DNA from: Flavobacterium denitrificans DSM 15936
Lineage (GTDB): Bacteria; Bacteroidota; Bacteroidia; Flavobacteriales; Flavobacteriaceae
Reading direction: 5' to 3'
DNA length: 64,000 nt
NCBI RefSeq assembly: GCF_000425445.1
Contig: NZ_AUDL01000004.1
Coordinates: forward strand, 248,001-312,000
Part shown: one piece after another, positions 15,755 to 24,763 of the stretch
How positions within the stretch are numbered: the stretch's first letter is position 1
Layout: each line of letters begins with the position of its first letter
Program-made: the position numbers and the translations under genes
The notes under the pieces: generated by a model
Database searches by the model: none
The model's input: the letters and a program-made list of their open reading frames with translations, nothing else
Told to the model about the DNA's origin: nothing

Positions 15755-16624
15755 TTAAATGCTTTTTCTAAATTCTTCCATAAAGAGCTTTACCGCTTTT
15801 TTTTGGTAACCGCCAATCGTCAGCATAAAAGCTTCTCTTTTTGTGGCAACGCCTGTAATCTGCAATGCTTTTAGCTGATCCCAGCCTTTTAGCGCCATAT
15901 CTGCGACAATTGTCGCCCAATCACTATTCTCTACCATTTGCAATAAGGCGTGTATTGAATGCAGTTCTATTGAAATTTTAGGTTTCATATTAAACTTTTG
16001 AAATAATTCCTCAACAAATTCTCTTGAATTTGATCCTTTTCCGGGCAATACCAACGGAATTTCTTCTATCTTTTTAAAAGCTATTTTATTTAAAGCGGCT
16101 AAAGCGTGTGTTCTAGAGACTGCCAAAACCATATGAGAAGTAAACAAAGGAATTTTCTGAATGGGCGATTCGATTTCATGCGAGGAAATAACCAAAACGA
16201 CATCTAACTGGTTGTCAAGAAGTTTTTGCTCTAAAGATTCTGTTGTCCCGTATTCAACAACAATTTTAAGGTTTTGATATTTTTTAGCAAATGTATTGAC
16301 AACCGGAAGAATCAATAAACCAAAAATATAAGTAACACCAATTCGCAATTCACCACCAATCATTTCATTTAAATCTTCGATTGCCTGTTTTCCGTTTTCT
16401 ACATTTTCGATTACTTTTTTAGCGTGAATCAAAAAAACTGAGCCCGCTTCTGTCAATTGTACTTTTTTTCCAATTCGCTTAAATAACGGCAAACCAAGTT
16501 CTTCTTCTAACTTTTTAATCTGCTGTGAAAGTCCAGATTGTGTTACAAAACACAATTCGGCGGCTTTGGTAAAATGCAATACCTCAGCCGTTTTTATAAA
16601 ATATTCTAATTGATAGATTTCCAT
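15755..16624 (-). CDS. LysR-family transcriptional regulator
   Basis: A 289-aa regulator. The N-terminal helix-turn-helix is MEIYQLEYFIKTAEVLHFTK...QSGLSQQIKKLEEELGLPLF (residues 1-~60), followed by a periplasmic-binding-protein-like effector domain (about 90-289). LysR proteins typically control a divergent neighbour in response to a small ligand; here that neighbour is the MFS transporter gene 90 bp away. The dyad at 16640-16654 in the shared spacer is a plausible binding site. The ligand is unknown. Confidence 0.92.
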   Translation of the reverse strand: MEIYQLEYFIKTAEVLHFTKAAELCFVTQSGLSQQIKKLEEELGLPLFKRIGKKVQLTEAGSVFLIHAKKVIENVENGKQAIEDLNEMIGGELRIGVTYIFGLLILPVVNTFAKKYQNLKIVVEYGTTESLEQKLLDNQLDVVLVISSHEIESPIQKIPLFTSHMVLAVSRTHALAALNKIAFKKIEEIPLVLPGKGSNSREFVEELFQKFNMKPKISIELHSIHALLQMVENSDWATIVADMALKGWDQLKALQITGVATKREAFMLTIGGYQKKAVKLFMEEFRKSI

Positions 16625-16639
16625 ATTGATAAGTTTTGA

Positions 16640-16654
16640 TACTTATTATAAGTA
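16640..16654. promoter_or_regulatory. Candidate LysR binding dyad
   Basis: TACTTAT-T-ATAAGTA is a perfect 7-1-7 dyad with the T-N11-A layout of LysR boxes, in the spacer between the LysR gene and the MFS gene. A second, overlapping dyad (ATAAG ... CTTAT, 16629-16646) lies beside it. Confidence 0.55.
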
Positions 16655-16688
16655 AAATTATTAATTTTTCTAATGTAATCATAATTCC

Positions 16689-16696
16689 GACCTTTG
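16689..16696 (+). promoter_or_regulatory. Likely -7 element of the MFS gene
   Basis: GACCTTTG differs from TAnnTTTG at one position and lies 18 bp before the ATG. A weaker core would suit an activator-dependent promoter. Confidence 0.4.
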
Positions 16697-16714
16697 TAAA
16701 AAATATTTAAGGTT

Positions 16715-17959
16715 ATGTTTAAGGCGTTAAAATCAAGAAATTTCAAGTTATTCTTTTACGGGCAATCAGTTTCTGTAATTGGAACGTGGTTGCAAAAAAC
16801 AGCCGTAAGCTGGATGGTTTATAGCGTAACCGGATCTGTATTTTTGCTTGGACTAGCGACTTTTTTGAGTATGATTCCGTCCTTATTTCTAGCGCCTTTA
16901 GCCGGAAGCATTATTGGAAGATATGATCGTCATAAAGCAATGATCTTTTTGCAATCAATGGCAATGCTTCAGGCTGGACTTTTAGCCTTGTTGATTTACC
17001 TAAAAATTTACAATATCAATTTTATTTTGGCTCTAAGTCTTTTTCAGGGAATTATCAATGCGTTTGATATGACTTGCAGACAAACCATGATGATAGACAT
17101 TGTAGATGATAAAGAAGATTTGTCAAATGCCGTTGCCTTAAATTCTACTTTGAATAATTTTGCTCGAATTGCCGGACCTGCCTTAGCCGGAATTATTCTA
17201 CACAATTATGGTGAAGACATTTGTTTTATTGGAAACTTCTTAAGCTACATTCCGGTTTTGATTTCACTATTAATGATGAGAATCACACCACACATTAAAG
17301 CAGAAGACAAATTTAAAATGCTTGACGATTTTCTTGAAGGTTTTGATTATGTCAAAAAAGAAACCGAAATGGCAAGAATGCTTTTAATGCTAATGTGCAG
17401 CAGTTTGTTCGTGATTTCTTTCAATACTTTGATGCCCGTTTTTGCCAAAGATATCTTTAGCGGAAATGCACAGACTTTCAGCTGGTTTGAAAGTGCTGCC
17501 GGAATTGGCTCAATCCTTTCAGCAATTTATTTAGCTAATTTGAAAAGATCAGACAACATGAGCAAAATAATGGTCGCTGCGAGTCTTTTATTGGGCTTTA
17601 GTGTTATCATACTTGCTTACTCAAATAGTTTGACTATAGCGCTTATTTGTATGGCTCTGAGCGGCGTGGGAATGATGGCTCAAACCTCATCTATAAACAT
17701 TTATGTTCAAACACAGAGTGCTGTAAATATGAGATCCAGAAGTATTAGTTATTATTTAATGGCGTATCAAGGAATGATTCCTGTGGGAAGTTTGATTGTT
17801 GGGTATGTTTCACACATTATCGGAACCAGAAATACAGTTGCCATTCAGGGAATTATTTGTATTATTTCGGTAATTGTTTATGTCTATTATAGAAAACATA
17901 AAGCTTCTGAGGAAGATTTGGAAAGTTGTCCGGTTACTTATAAAAATTCTAAGTTTTAA
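16715..17959 (+). CDS. MFS transporter (MFS_3/EntS-like)
   Basis: A 414-aa inner-membrane transporter with about 12 hydrophobic segments. The start FKALKSRNFKLFFYGQSVSVIGTWLQ and the loop GRYDRHKAMI after helix 2 (motif A position) are characteristic of the MFS_3 branch, which includes the enterobactin exporter EntS and macrolide-efflux-like proteins. It is probably an exporter of a small molecule. The divergent LysR regulator suggests ligand-induced expression. Substrate unknown. Confidence 0.88.
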   Translation: MFKALKSRNFKLFFYGQSVSVIGTWLQKTAVSWMVYSVTGSVFLLGLATFLSMIPSLFLAPLAGSIIGRYDRHKAMIFLQSMAMLQAGLLALLIYLKIYNINFILALSLFQGIINAFDMTCRQTMMIDIVDDKEDLSNAVALNSTLNNFARIAGPALAGIILHNYGEDICFIGNFLSYIPVLISLLMMRITPHIKAEDKFKMLDDFLEGFDYVKKETEMARMLLMLMCSSLFVISFNTLMPVFAKDIFSGNAQTFSWFESAAGIGSILSAIYLANLKRSDNMSKIMVAASLLLGFSVIILAYSNSLTIALICMALSGVGMMAQTSSINIYVQTQSAVNMRSRSISYYLMAYQGMIPVGSLIVGYVSHIIGTRNTVAIQGIICIISVIVYVYYRKHKASEEDLESCPVTYKNSKF

Positions 17960-18064
17960 ATTCCTAATTCCAATTATCTGCAGTTTTGTCATATCGATGC
18001 CCAAACTACGGGAGAGAAATCCTGTTTAGATATTCGACAAAGATTTTCCTTTAACAAATCTCAA

Positions 18065-18140
18065 AACATAACCCGTGGTTTCAACCATAGGAATACAATG
18101 CATGAATACGTTTCCCGTGGTTGAAACCACGGGCTATGTT
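18065..18140. repeat. REP-like double hairpin (copy 1)
   Basis: Two hairpins with the core CCCGTGGTTTCAACCACGGG or its imperfect version are separated by about 35 bp containing ATGCAT. The reverse complement of this element aligns nearly end to end with the element at 38841-38917. The left hairpin here has diverged (CATAGG in place of CACGGG). Confidence 0.85.
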
Positions 18141-18178
18141 TGTGAAATGACAAACAATCTGGAATGACTCACAATAAA

Positions 18179-18228
18179 AAATTCCAAATTCCATAATGAA
18201 TGAGTATTCAAATTGAAATTTGGAATTT
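18179..18228. terminator. Hairpin downstream of ansA
   Basis: Arms AAATTCCAAATT (18179-18190) and AATTTGGAATTT (18217-18228) lie directly after the ansA stop on the minus strand. T-rich sequence follows in that direction. Confidence 0.5.
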
Positions 18229-18232
18229 AAAT

Positions 18233-19261
18233 TTAAGATATTTCCCCGCGGAGTGCCGTCTCAAAAATATCTTTAAACTCGTTTTGCGGGATATTGTGCC
18301 CCAATAAATACATCAATTTGGTTATTGCGGCTTCTGTAGTAATATCTTTTCCTGAAATAACTCCCAGCGATTTTAAGGCCGTACTGGTTTCGTATTGCCC
18401 CATATTGACGCTTCCGCCGGAACATTGCGTTACATTTACAATATGCATTCCAGATTTGATGGCTTTTTCGATTAAATTTAAAAACCAATCTTCAGTTGGA
18501 GCATTTCCTGAACCGTATGTTTCTAAAACTATACCTCGCAAACCTTGAGTTGCAAGGATTGAAGCCAGAACAATTTCGCTCATTCCTGGAAACATTTTGA
18601 TGATAACTACATGATTATCTAAGTTTTTATGGACGATCAGTTTTGAATCTTTGTTTAAAGGAAGAAATAAATGTCGGTTCAATTTTAAATGTACTCCCGA
18701 TTCTACTAATTCTGGATAATTTGGCGCTGTAAAAGCTCTGAAATGTTCTGCATTTACTTTTGAAGTTCTGTTTCCTCGGTACAATTTGTATTCAAAATAC
18801 AAACAAACTTCGGTAATAACCGGTTTTCCATCTTCTAAAAGTGAAGCAATCTGAATCGCTGTAATCAGATTTTCTTTAGCATCGGTACGCAAATCTCCAA
18901 TTGGCAATTGTGAACCTGTAAACACAACCGGTTTTGCCAAATTCTCTAGCATAAAACTCAACGCTGAAGCTGAATACGACATCGTATCTGATCCGTGTAA
19001 AACTACAAATCCGTCGAAAGAAGTGTAGTTTTCCTCAATCATTGTGGCGATTTTGGTCCACATTTGAGGATTCATATTCGAAGAATCAATTGGGTGTTCG
19101 AATGAAATTGATTCGATTTCACAGTCCAATTGCTTGATTTCTGGAATTTTCTGAATTAATTTACCAAAATTGAAGGCTTTAAGCGCTCCAGTTTCAAAGT
19201 CTTTGCTCATACCGATGGTTCCTCCGGTATAAATCAATAATATTTTTGCTTTAGATGACAT
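18233..19261 (-). CDS. ansA: Type I L-asparaginase (cytoplasmic)
   Basis: A 342-aa enzyme hydrolysing asparagine to aspartate and ammonia. Both active-site threonine motifs are present: YTGGTIGM (Thr15 region) near the N-terminus and HGSDTM at about 89-94. PVVFTGSQLPIGDLRTDAKENL is the conserved family block. There is no signal peptide, as expected for the low-affinity cytoplasmic type. Its start overlaps the end of the acyltransferase gene by 11 bp, so the genes are cotranscribed and probably translationally coupled. Confidence 0.93.
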   Translation of the reverse strand: MSSKAKILLIYTGGTIGMSKDFETGALKAFNFGKLIQKIPEIKQLDCEIESISFEHPIDSSNMNPQMWTKIATMIEENYTSFDGFVVLHGSDTMSYSASALSFMLENLAKPVVFTGSQLPIGDLRTDAKENLITAIQIASLLEDGKPVITEVCLYFEYKLYRGNRTSKVNAEHFRAFTAPNYPELVESGVHLKLNRHLFLPLNKDSKLIVHKNLDNHVVIIKMFPGMSEIVLASILATQGLRGIVLETYGSGNAPTEDWFLNLIEKAIKSGMHIVNVTQCSGGSVNMGQYETSTALKSLGVISGKDITTEAAITKLMYLLGHNIPQNEFKDIFETALRGEIS

Positions 19262-20387
19262 CTTGGTATTTTAATTTGTTGACAACAGGATTTGCATACA
19301 TTGCTAAAAATCCTTGTCTTGTCACAGGATTATCGCTTCCGATTCTCATTTCTAAACGACGCTCAAAAAGCTGTTTTTCGCTCTCTTTGTATTTGTGAGC
19401 GAATTTGTCTGTTTCGTTTAAAATATCGTAAGCAATAAAATTTGTTGGCCATAATTGGTAGTTTTTCAAAATCACATCATCGATAGTTTGTGCCAAAGCT
19501 TGAACCTGCTTGTTTGCATTATCATTTTCGGCCACAATCTGATCAATTTCTGAATCTAAAACATCGCCAACAGAAATGTGTATTCTTTTTTTAGTTCCCA
19601 TGACACCGCTAATAATGGTCATGAAATCCTCATTTTTGTCTTTTACATAAACTTCGTTGTTTGCTTCTGCCATTAATTGTGGCATTTTCAAAACATCAGT
19701 TGGATCATATTCATATGAAATCGAAACCGGAACGATTTTCAATTTCTTGAAATAATTCATCAAATCTTCTTCATCAGAAGCCATTCCGATCATTTTTAAA
19801 ACGCCTGGATTAGTTTCGTCATTTCCGTCTTTTGTTCTTCCTTCTCGTTGCGCAATCCAAACCGAACGATTTTCGCGAAGCAATAATTGTCCCATATATT
19901 CAGACAATAATTTTGAACTTTGCAACATTTCACGAGGCGTTAATCCTCTTAAAACCAAAAAGTTTCTATTCAATTTTGCTAAAGTTGACAAGAACGCTTT
20001 TTTCACCAAATTGTCTCCAATTGCAGAAGCAGTCATTACCAAACCGTGTTCGAATAAACAAACATTCAATAAAGTAGTATCTAAAAGAATATCTCTATGA
20101 TTTGAGATAAACAAATAAGAAGTGTTTGGCTCCAGTTTATCAAAACCTGAAGTAGTTAAGCCTTCAGAACTTTTTTCTAAAACTTTCTGAATGGTATTGT
20201 AAATAAAGTTGCATTGAAAATCACGAATAGAATGTGTTTTCTTTAATTGTTCCTTCCAAACCTCATCTTCTACATCCGGAAAAGTAAAGTTCATCATGGT
20301 TTTCATCATCGGATGATTGACAACACCATGAAGTGCTTCATTTATTTCGGAATCATAAAACGGTCGAATGGCATCAAATCTCTGCAT
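19251..20387 (-). CDS. 1-acyl-sn-glycerol-3-phosphate acyltransferase-like protein
   Basis: A 378-aa protein with the PlsC-type acyltransferase fold. The catalytic block is SNHRDILLDTTLL (His97; the Asp follows at H-X5-D spacing rather than the usual H-X4-D, although Asp99 is also near), followed by the phosphate-binding AQREGRTKDGND. Homologues acylate lysophosphatidate or related lipids at the inner membrane. It is longer than PlsC (about 245 aa), with N- and C-terminal helical extensions, and lacks a clear membrane anchor. It sits between tatD-family and ansA genes in one operon. Confidence 0.85.
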   Translation of the reverse strand: MQRFDAIRPFYDSEINEALHGVVNHPMMKTMMNFTFPDVEDEVWKEQLKKTHSIRDFQCNFIYNTIQKVLEKSSEGLTTSGFDKLEPNTSYLFISNHRDILLDTTLLNVCLFEHGLVMTASAIGDNLVKKAFLSTLAKLNRNFLVLRGLTPREMLQSSKLLSEYMGQLLLRENRSVWIAQREGRTKDGNDETNPGVLKMIGMASDEEDLMNYFKKLKIVPVSISYEYDPTDVLKMPQLMAEANNEVYVKDKNEDFMTIISGVMGTKKRIHISVGDVLDSEIDQIVAENDNANKQVQALAQTIDDVILKNYQLWPTNFIAYDILNETDKFAHKYKESEKQLFERRLEMRIGSDNPVTRQGFLAMYANPVVNKLKYQDVI

Positions 20388-20450
20388 TATTTATTTGGGT
20401 TTAAGTGGGCAAAAGAACAAAAAAAAAATTAAAGTTTTGTAAGGTCTGGG

Positions 20451-21254
20451 TTAAATCCCAAAAACATCCTTTGAATTTTGAGTCGTAATCTTGGCAATTT
20501 CTTCTCCAGAAACTCCATAAATGTCGCTTAATTTGGCAATAACATTGACTAAATAACTGCTTTCATTTCGTTTTCCTCGATACGGAATCGGCGCTAAATA
20601 AGGCGAATCTGTTTCCAATACAATATGTTTTAAATCGATTTGATCCATAAACTGATCGATTTTTCCATTTTTAAACGTTACTACTCCGCCAATTCCTAAT
20701 TTCATTTTGTAAGAAATCGCACGCTGAGCTTGTTCTAAAGTTCCGGAAAAACAATGAAAAATCCCAAATAAATCTTCAGATTTTTCTTCTTCTAATACTT
20801 CAAAGATTTCATCAAACGCTTCTCGACAATGAATTACAATTGGCAATTTGTGTTGTTTTGCCAACTGAATTTGTCTTTTAAAAGCTATTTGCTGTTCTTT
20901 TAAATGGGTTTTATCCCAATACAAATCAATCCCTATTTCGCCAACTGCGTAGAATTTTCGCTTTGACAATTCGGTTTCAACATGCGCCAATTCTTCTAAA
21001 TAATTATCTTTAACGTAAGTGGGATGAAGTCCCATCATTAGGAATATATTTTCTGGATAATTTTTCTCTAAATCGTACATGGATTGCGTCGCAGCTGCGT
21101 CGATAGCAGGAATGAAAAAACGTGTAATTCCGGCATCAATGGCACGCTGTATCATGGCGTCACGATCCTGATCAAATTCTTCAGAATATAAATGCGTATG
21201 TGTATCGGTAATAATAGGTGTTGAATTCAATTGTCTATTTTTTAAAGCTGTCAA
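20451..21254 (-). CDS. TatD-family metal-dependent hydrolase
   Basis: A 267-aa TIM-barrel hydrolase. The metal ligands are visible in order: DTHTHLY (HxH), GEIGIDLYWD (Glu), VIHCREAFDE (His), GIFHCFSGT (His) and ETDSPYLAP (Asp). Homologues act as 3'-5' DNA/RNA exonucleases or D-aminoacyl-tRNA deacylases. The frame begins at ATG 21254; the conserved part starts at about residue 13, so a later start is possible. It is the first gene of a likely tatD-acyltransferase-ansA transcript. Confidence 0.92.
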   Translation of the reverse strand: MTALKNRQLNSTPIITDTHTHLYSEEFDQDRDAMIQRAIDAGITRFFIPAIDAAATQSMYDLEKNYPENIFLMMGLHPTYVKDNYLEELAHVETELSKRKFYAVGEIGIDLYWDKTHLKEQQIAFKRQIQLAKQHKLPIVIHCREAFDEIFEVLEEEKSEDLFGIFHCFSGTLEQAQRAISYKMKLGIGGVVTFKNGKIDQFMDQIDLKHIVLETDSPYLAPIPYRGKRNESSYLVNVIAKLSDIYGVSGEEIAKITTQNSKDVFGI

Positions 21255-21362
21255 AATTACGACAATATTAAAAGAATAGCAATTCTGTATGGAATGGCAC
21301 GCGGATGACGCGGACTAAAACGGATTTTTTCTTTTTTAGAAATAATGCTTCGAATAAAAAAA

Positions 21363-21393
21363 CCTTTGTCAAAGTTTGAAACTTTGACAAAGG
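21363..21393. repeat. Perfect 15-bp-arm hairpin
   Basis: CCTTTGTCAAAGTTT and its exact complement are separated by a single G. No T-run follows on either side, so this looks like a repeat element, not a terminator. Confidence 0.8.
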
Positions 21394-21429
21394 TCTCTGC
21401 ACATTTTCTTCGTTTTACCGATATTTTTA

Positions 21430-21526
21430 TCATCCTGAGGAACAAAGGACCTCACAAGAAGCTTCGAGAAGAAAATCCCCAATTTTTCTCTCGATCAGCT
21501 CGTGCGATCCCTCGTTCTTCAGAGCG
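21430..21526. repeat. Imperfect palindrome with CCTGAGGAAC/GTTCTTCAG ends
   Basis: The left arm TCATCCTGAGGAACAAAGGA (from 21430) and the right arm (21502-21526, GATCCCTCGTTCTTCAG) are imperfect complements, about 15 of 21 positions. Confidence 0.55.
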
Positions 21527-21537
21527 ATAACCTAGTT

Positions 21538-23199
21538 TTATTTACCTGTTTCAATAAAAAGCAAAGCGCGGTCCAGAACCTCATCTTTTCCTTCCTTAAT
21601 TCCTTCAATTGTTGGTTTTACTTCAATATCTGGAACAATTCCGATTCTCTGCGTTTCCGTTTTATCTGGATAATAAACGCCAATTCCTGTAATAAGCGTA
21701 CTAAACGAGTCAAAATAAAATTGAGACACATTGCCATCTGCTCCTGCAGTTTGACTGCCTATGATTGTTGCTCTTCCTGCTGCGCGAAAACACATAGCCG
21801 ACCATTCTGAATGGCTTATCGATTTTTCATTAAGCAAAACAACTACTTTTCCTTTGTAATTATCCTTGTTTTCAAAACCACTTTTCGATACTTCGCCCCA
21901 TCTAAATCTTCCCGGATACGTCAAATCTGGAACAGTATATGTGGCAAATGATTTTTCTTGTGGGTCTATGAAATCTGAAATTTCTCTAATCGTTCCTTGC
22001 GGATAATTTCTCATATCAAAAACAATCGCTTTTGTAGATTTCATCATATTGATCATATCAGGAACATTTTGAGATTTCAAGATTCCCATATCTACATAGC
22101 CTATATTATCGTCTAAAAGCTTGAATTTTTCTCTCTTTTTCTTTGCTCCTTTTTTAAATTCATTTCGGTGTGAATCGTGATAATTGCCCCAATACATCGT
22201 TTTTGAAACATATTTTCCATCTTCCAGAAACTCGACTTCAACAATCTCTGATTCGCCCGACAATACAGCATTTTTAATTTTGTCTAAAAACTTTGGCTCG
22301 TTTGAAGCGCCAACCAAGCCTCTGTATTCTTCAATAATTTCTTTTATTGTTTTATGGCCTATCTTGGTAACTACAGTCCCTATTTTAATGTTATAAGCTT
22401 GAGCAAGACTGTCTCCCAAAATTTCTGTAACCACGAATTTCTCATCAATTATTCTTCCATCAGCGGGGAAATATTTCCAATCTTTTTTGGGTGCCGAAGA
22501 TTGATAGGTAAAAAACTCCACGTGACTATCATTTAGCTTAAATGCTAATTTTTTCATTGCCTTAAAAAATGCAACATCGCCTTTGGAATTGACAACTTCA
22601 GGGATAGCTTTTTCTAGTGCTGTATCCCAGTTTTCATCCATTAAATATTGATATGGAAAAAAATATTCGATTAAATTCCAATACATGAAAACCATTCTCA
22701 GTTTCGAATTTTTATCCTCAAAATCTGGGTTTGAACCGCTTTCATGTATCTGGTGAACATTTCCAACTCCCTCTGCCGCTTCTATATAAAACTGCTTGCC
22801 TTGAAATCTATTTTCTTCTATAAATTTTAATTTTGCAGAAAGATTTTTAGAAAATAAAGCATTTGAATTTATCCAAGATAAATCAAAATTTTTATCAAAA
22901 AAAACTACGCCTTTCGGGGCTGCAATTGGCGCAATAAGCGGTACTTCTCCCAAAGAATCTATCCAGTTTGAAATTATTAAGGAATATTCTTTTCTGGTCT
23001 GCGCTTTTTCAATTTTAGGTAAAATATCGATCAACTGCTGATCCCAATTGAATTCTCCAGCAGCTACTTTTGGATGATAATATTTTAAGAAACCCCAAAC
23101 TTTGCAGGTTGCAACAAGTTTTTCAGTCTCTGTAATTTTGGTTGCGCTAAAAATGGTTTGAGAAAAAATGATAAAAAGAAACAGTGTAATTTTTTTCAT
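21538..23199 (-). CDS. S41-family (C-terminal processing-like) peptidase, secreted
   Basis: A 553-aa protein with a signal peptide (MKKITLFLFIIFSQTIFSA). A PDZ-like domain lies around residues 230-310 and the S41 catalytic domain around 345-520, with GNYH, VFDMRNYPQG and the core NEKSISHSEWSAMCFR, where Ser in SxSHSE is the expected nucleophile, followed by GSQTAGADGN. Homologues degrade or trim periplasmic proteins. The N-terminal 220 residues are a helical region common to Bacteroidetes S41 enzymes. It is transcribed toward tatD and separated from the sigma operon by a terminator. Confidence 0.9.
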   Translation of the reverse strand: MKKITLFLFIIFSQTIFSATKITETEKLVATCKVWGFLKYYHPKVAAGEFNWDQQLIDILPKIEKAQTRKEYSLIISNWIDSLGEVPLIAPIAAPKGVVFFDKNFDLSWINSNALFSKNLSAKLKFIEENRFQGKQFYIEAAEGVGNVHQIHESGSNPDFEDKNSKLRMVFMYWNLIEYFFPYQYLMDENWDTALEKAIPEVVNSKGDVAFFKAMKKLAFKLNDSHVEFFTYQSSAPKKDWKYFPADGRIIDEKFVVTEILGDSLAQAYNIKIGTVVTKIGHKTIKEIIEEYRGLVGASNEPKFLDKIKNAVLSGESEIVEVEFLEDGKYVSKTMYWGNYHDSHRNEFKKGAKKKREKFKLLDDNIGYVDMGILKSQNVPDMINMMKSTKAIVFDMRNYPQGTIREISDFIDPQEKSFATYTVPDLTYPGRFRWGEVSKSGFENKDNYKGKVVVLLNEKSISHSEWSAMCFRAAGRATIIGSQTAGADGNVSQFYFDSFSTLITGIGVYYPDKTETQRIGIVPDIEVKPTIEGIKEGKDEVLDRALLFIETGK

Positions 23200-23253
23200 T
23201 ATTAAAAATTCGGTTAGGTTTAGTAGTTTTTGGGCTAATTCTCATAAAAAGAA

Positions 23254-23287
23254 AATCGAATTTAGAATTAAAATTCCAAATTCGATT
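23254..23287 (-). terminator. Terminator after the anti-sigma gene
   Basis: Arms AATCGAATTT (23254-23263) and AAATTCGATT (23278-23287) are perfect. In the minus direction a T-rich run follows (complement of AAAAAGAAA). It ends the sigma/anti-sigma transcript. Confidence 0.7.
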
Positions 23288-23328
23288 GCGGTTTTCCGTA
23301 AAGGGAAAAATATTTTCTAAAAAACAAC

Positions 23329-24051
23329 TTATTCTAAATCATCAAGAAGCAATTGTACTTCGTCATAATCTTCATAATCCTGAGAAATGGTTTGCAAGAT
23401 CTCCTTACAAGATTTGTAATCGCGTTGTTTCAATTTAGACAATGCCAAATACCAAGTCGCTTTTTCTTTGTAGGCTGAATTTCCTGATCTCAATTCATTT
23501 AAAACAGCTTCTGCTTTTAAAAACTGACTTTGTTCCAATAGTGAAATCCCATAAAAATATTGAATTTCTGGTGTTTTTCCTTTTTCCAAAACTTCCTCAA
23601 AATACGGAATTGCCAATGAATATCTTTTAGCGTTAAATTCTTTTTCAGCATTTTTCAAAGGGCCATCTTCACTTCCTCTTTCAGCAAAAGAAGCTTGTTC
23701 CGGATTATTATAATCGACAAAAGCCGGATATTGATTGTAATTAAAAAAGAACAATCCAAACAATACCGCAACTGATGCTGCAACTGCCAAATACCAAGGT
23801 TTCAGGCCAATTACTTTTGGTTTTTTATTGAAATATTCTTCGGAGATCTGATTAAGGTTTTGTTTGAATGCTTCTCTCTCCTCTTCAAATCCAAATTTAT
23901 TCTGAAGTTGCAGCTGCACTGATTTGAAAGTTTCAAATTCTGAAGCAAATTGTCCATCTTCAGCCAATTGCTTTTCAAAATCGCTTTTTTGATCGATCGT
24001 CAGTTCGCCTTCCAGATATTGGTCGAATAATATGTAGCGTTCTTCGTTCAT
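23329..24051 (-). CDS. Anti-sigma-like membrane protein with periplasmic TPRs
   Basis: A 240-aa protein with a cytoplasmic helical segment (1-~80, including YLEGELTIDQKSDFEKQL, typical of zinc-less anti-sigma domains in Bacteroidetes), one transmembrane helix at 86-105, and a periplasmic C-terminal part with tetratricopeptide repeats (~130-240). It follows the ECF sigma gene by 6 bp, the usual sigma/anti-sigma pairing. By analogy it would hold the sigma factor at the membrane until a periplasmic protein-protein signal releases it. That role is inferred from topology and gene order. Confidence 0.8.
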   Translation of the reverse strand: MNEERYILFDQYLEGELTIDQKSDFEKQLAEDGQFASEFETFKSVQLQLQNKFGFEEEREAFKQNLNQISEEYFNKKPKVIGLKPWYLAVAASVAVLFGLFFFNYNQYPAFVDYNNPEQASFAERGSEDGPLKNAEKEFNAKRYSLAIPYFEEVLEKGKTPEIQYFYGISLLEQSQFLKAEAVLNELRSGNSAYKEKATWYLALSKLKQRDYKSCKEILQTISQDYEDYDEVQLLLDDLE

Positions 24052-24057
24052 GACTAA

Positions 24058-24639
24058 TTATTTTTTTAGAGAATTAAAATTTTTTGCTCCCTGAATCCAC
24101 TCTGTAAGCTGACCAATGCACAAGGATTTCTTTTTGCGCACATAACCATACGTTACGTTTAGTTTTTCAGCAACTTCTTCCATTGATTTAATTGAAAAAC
24201 TTAACTTCAACAACTCTTGACACTTTTCGCCTAATTTTTGAAACATGGCGTCAAAAAGCTGTTGTTTTTCGTCAAATTCCTCATTTTGAGCAATTAATTC
24301 TAATGCAGATTCATTGATAGATACCACATCTTCATGAATTGTTACCCCTTTGTTCGAGATTTTTTTGAATTCATTCAGCCACTTTCTTTTACATAATAAA
24401 AAAAAGTAAGCATCAAATGGACAAGTCAGCTTCAATGTACCCGCTTTGGCCTGATTGTAAAGCAAAATCATGACTTCTTGTACAATATCCTGCGCCTGAT
24501 CTCTGTCGCCCGAATTATTCAGAACAAAAAAGATAACCTTAGGCACGAACTTTTTGTAAATAGACTCGATAATTTCCGAATCATTTGCTGCAAGTCCGTC
24601 AATATACATTTGGTCACGATGTATTTTAATTTTCTCCAT
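24058..24639 (-). CDS. ECF-type RNA polymerase sigma factor
   Basis: A 193-aa sigma-70 family protein with only regions 2 and 4. Region 2 includes SGDRDQAQDIVQEVMILLYNQ, and region 4 the helix-turn-helix LSFSIKSMEEVAEKLNVTYGYVRKKKS. It has no region 1.1 or 3, as in ECF factors. Its gene is paired with the membrane TPR protein. Three candidate promoters of one architecture lie just across the divergent spacer and downstream (24695, 25078, 25143). No such motif points at the sigma gene itself, so it seems not to be directly autoregulated. Confidence 0.93.
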   Translation of the reverse strand: MEKIKIHRDQMYIDGLAANDSEIIESIYKKFVPKVIFFVLNNSGDRDQAQDIVQEVMILLYNQAKAGTLKLTCPFDAYFFLLCKRKWLNEFKKISNKGVTIHEDVVSINESALELIAQNEEFDEKQQLFDAMFQKLGEKCQELLKLSFSIKSMEEVAEKLNVTYGYVRKKKSLCIGQLTEWIQGAKNFNSLKK

Positions 24640-24694
24640 AAAAAAACTTTTGATAAGCTAAAGTTAAAAAAAATCTCAAATAATTTTAAATCTA

Positions 24695-24724
24695 GGGTAA
24701 CAATTACAAAATCAAATTGATATA
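24695..24724 (+). promoter_or_regulatory. Candidate ECF promoter, copy 1
   Basis: GGGTAACA (24695-24702), 16-bp spacer, GATATA (24719-24724). Spacing is right for an ECF -35/-10 pair, and the ATG at 24764 lies 39 bp downstream. Confidence 0.7.
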
Positions 24725-24763
24725 GAACTGAAATACGCTTTTGAAACCTAAAACTTAAAAGAA

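Larger units (their letters stand above)
21255..21537. other. Repeat-rich spacer
   Basis: The 283-bp spacer has no gene. It contains a perfect hairpin (21363-21393) and a larger imperfect palindrome (21430-21526). The part next to tatD reads ACGCGGATGACGCGGAC, a short G+C-rich direct repeat. Confidence 0.6.

Noticed and set aside
21502..21810. 102-codon plus-strand frame at the S41 gene end
   Set aside because: It is antisense to the conserved catalytic end of the S41 peptidase and Cys/Asn-rich without recognisable features.
24340..24347. Fourth GGGTAACA, minus strand, within the sigma gene
   Set aside because: It encodes GVT in the sigma protein, and the position of the second box reads TATCTA, not GATATA; probably chance.
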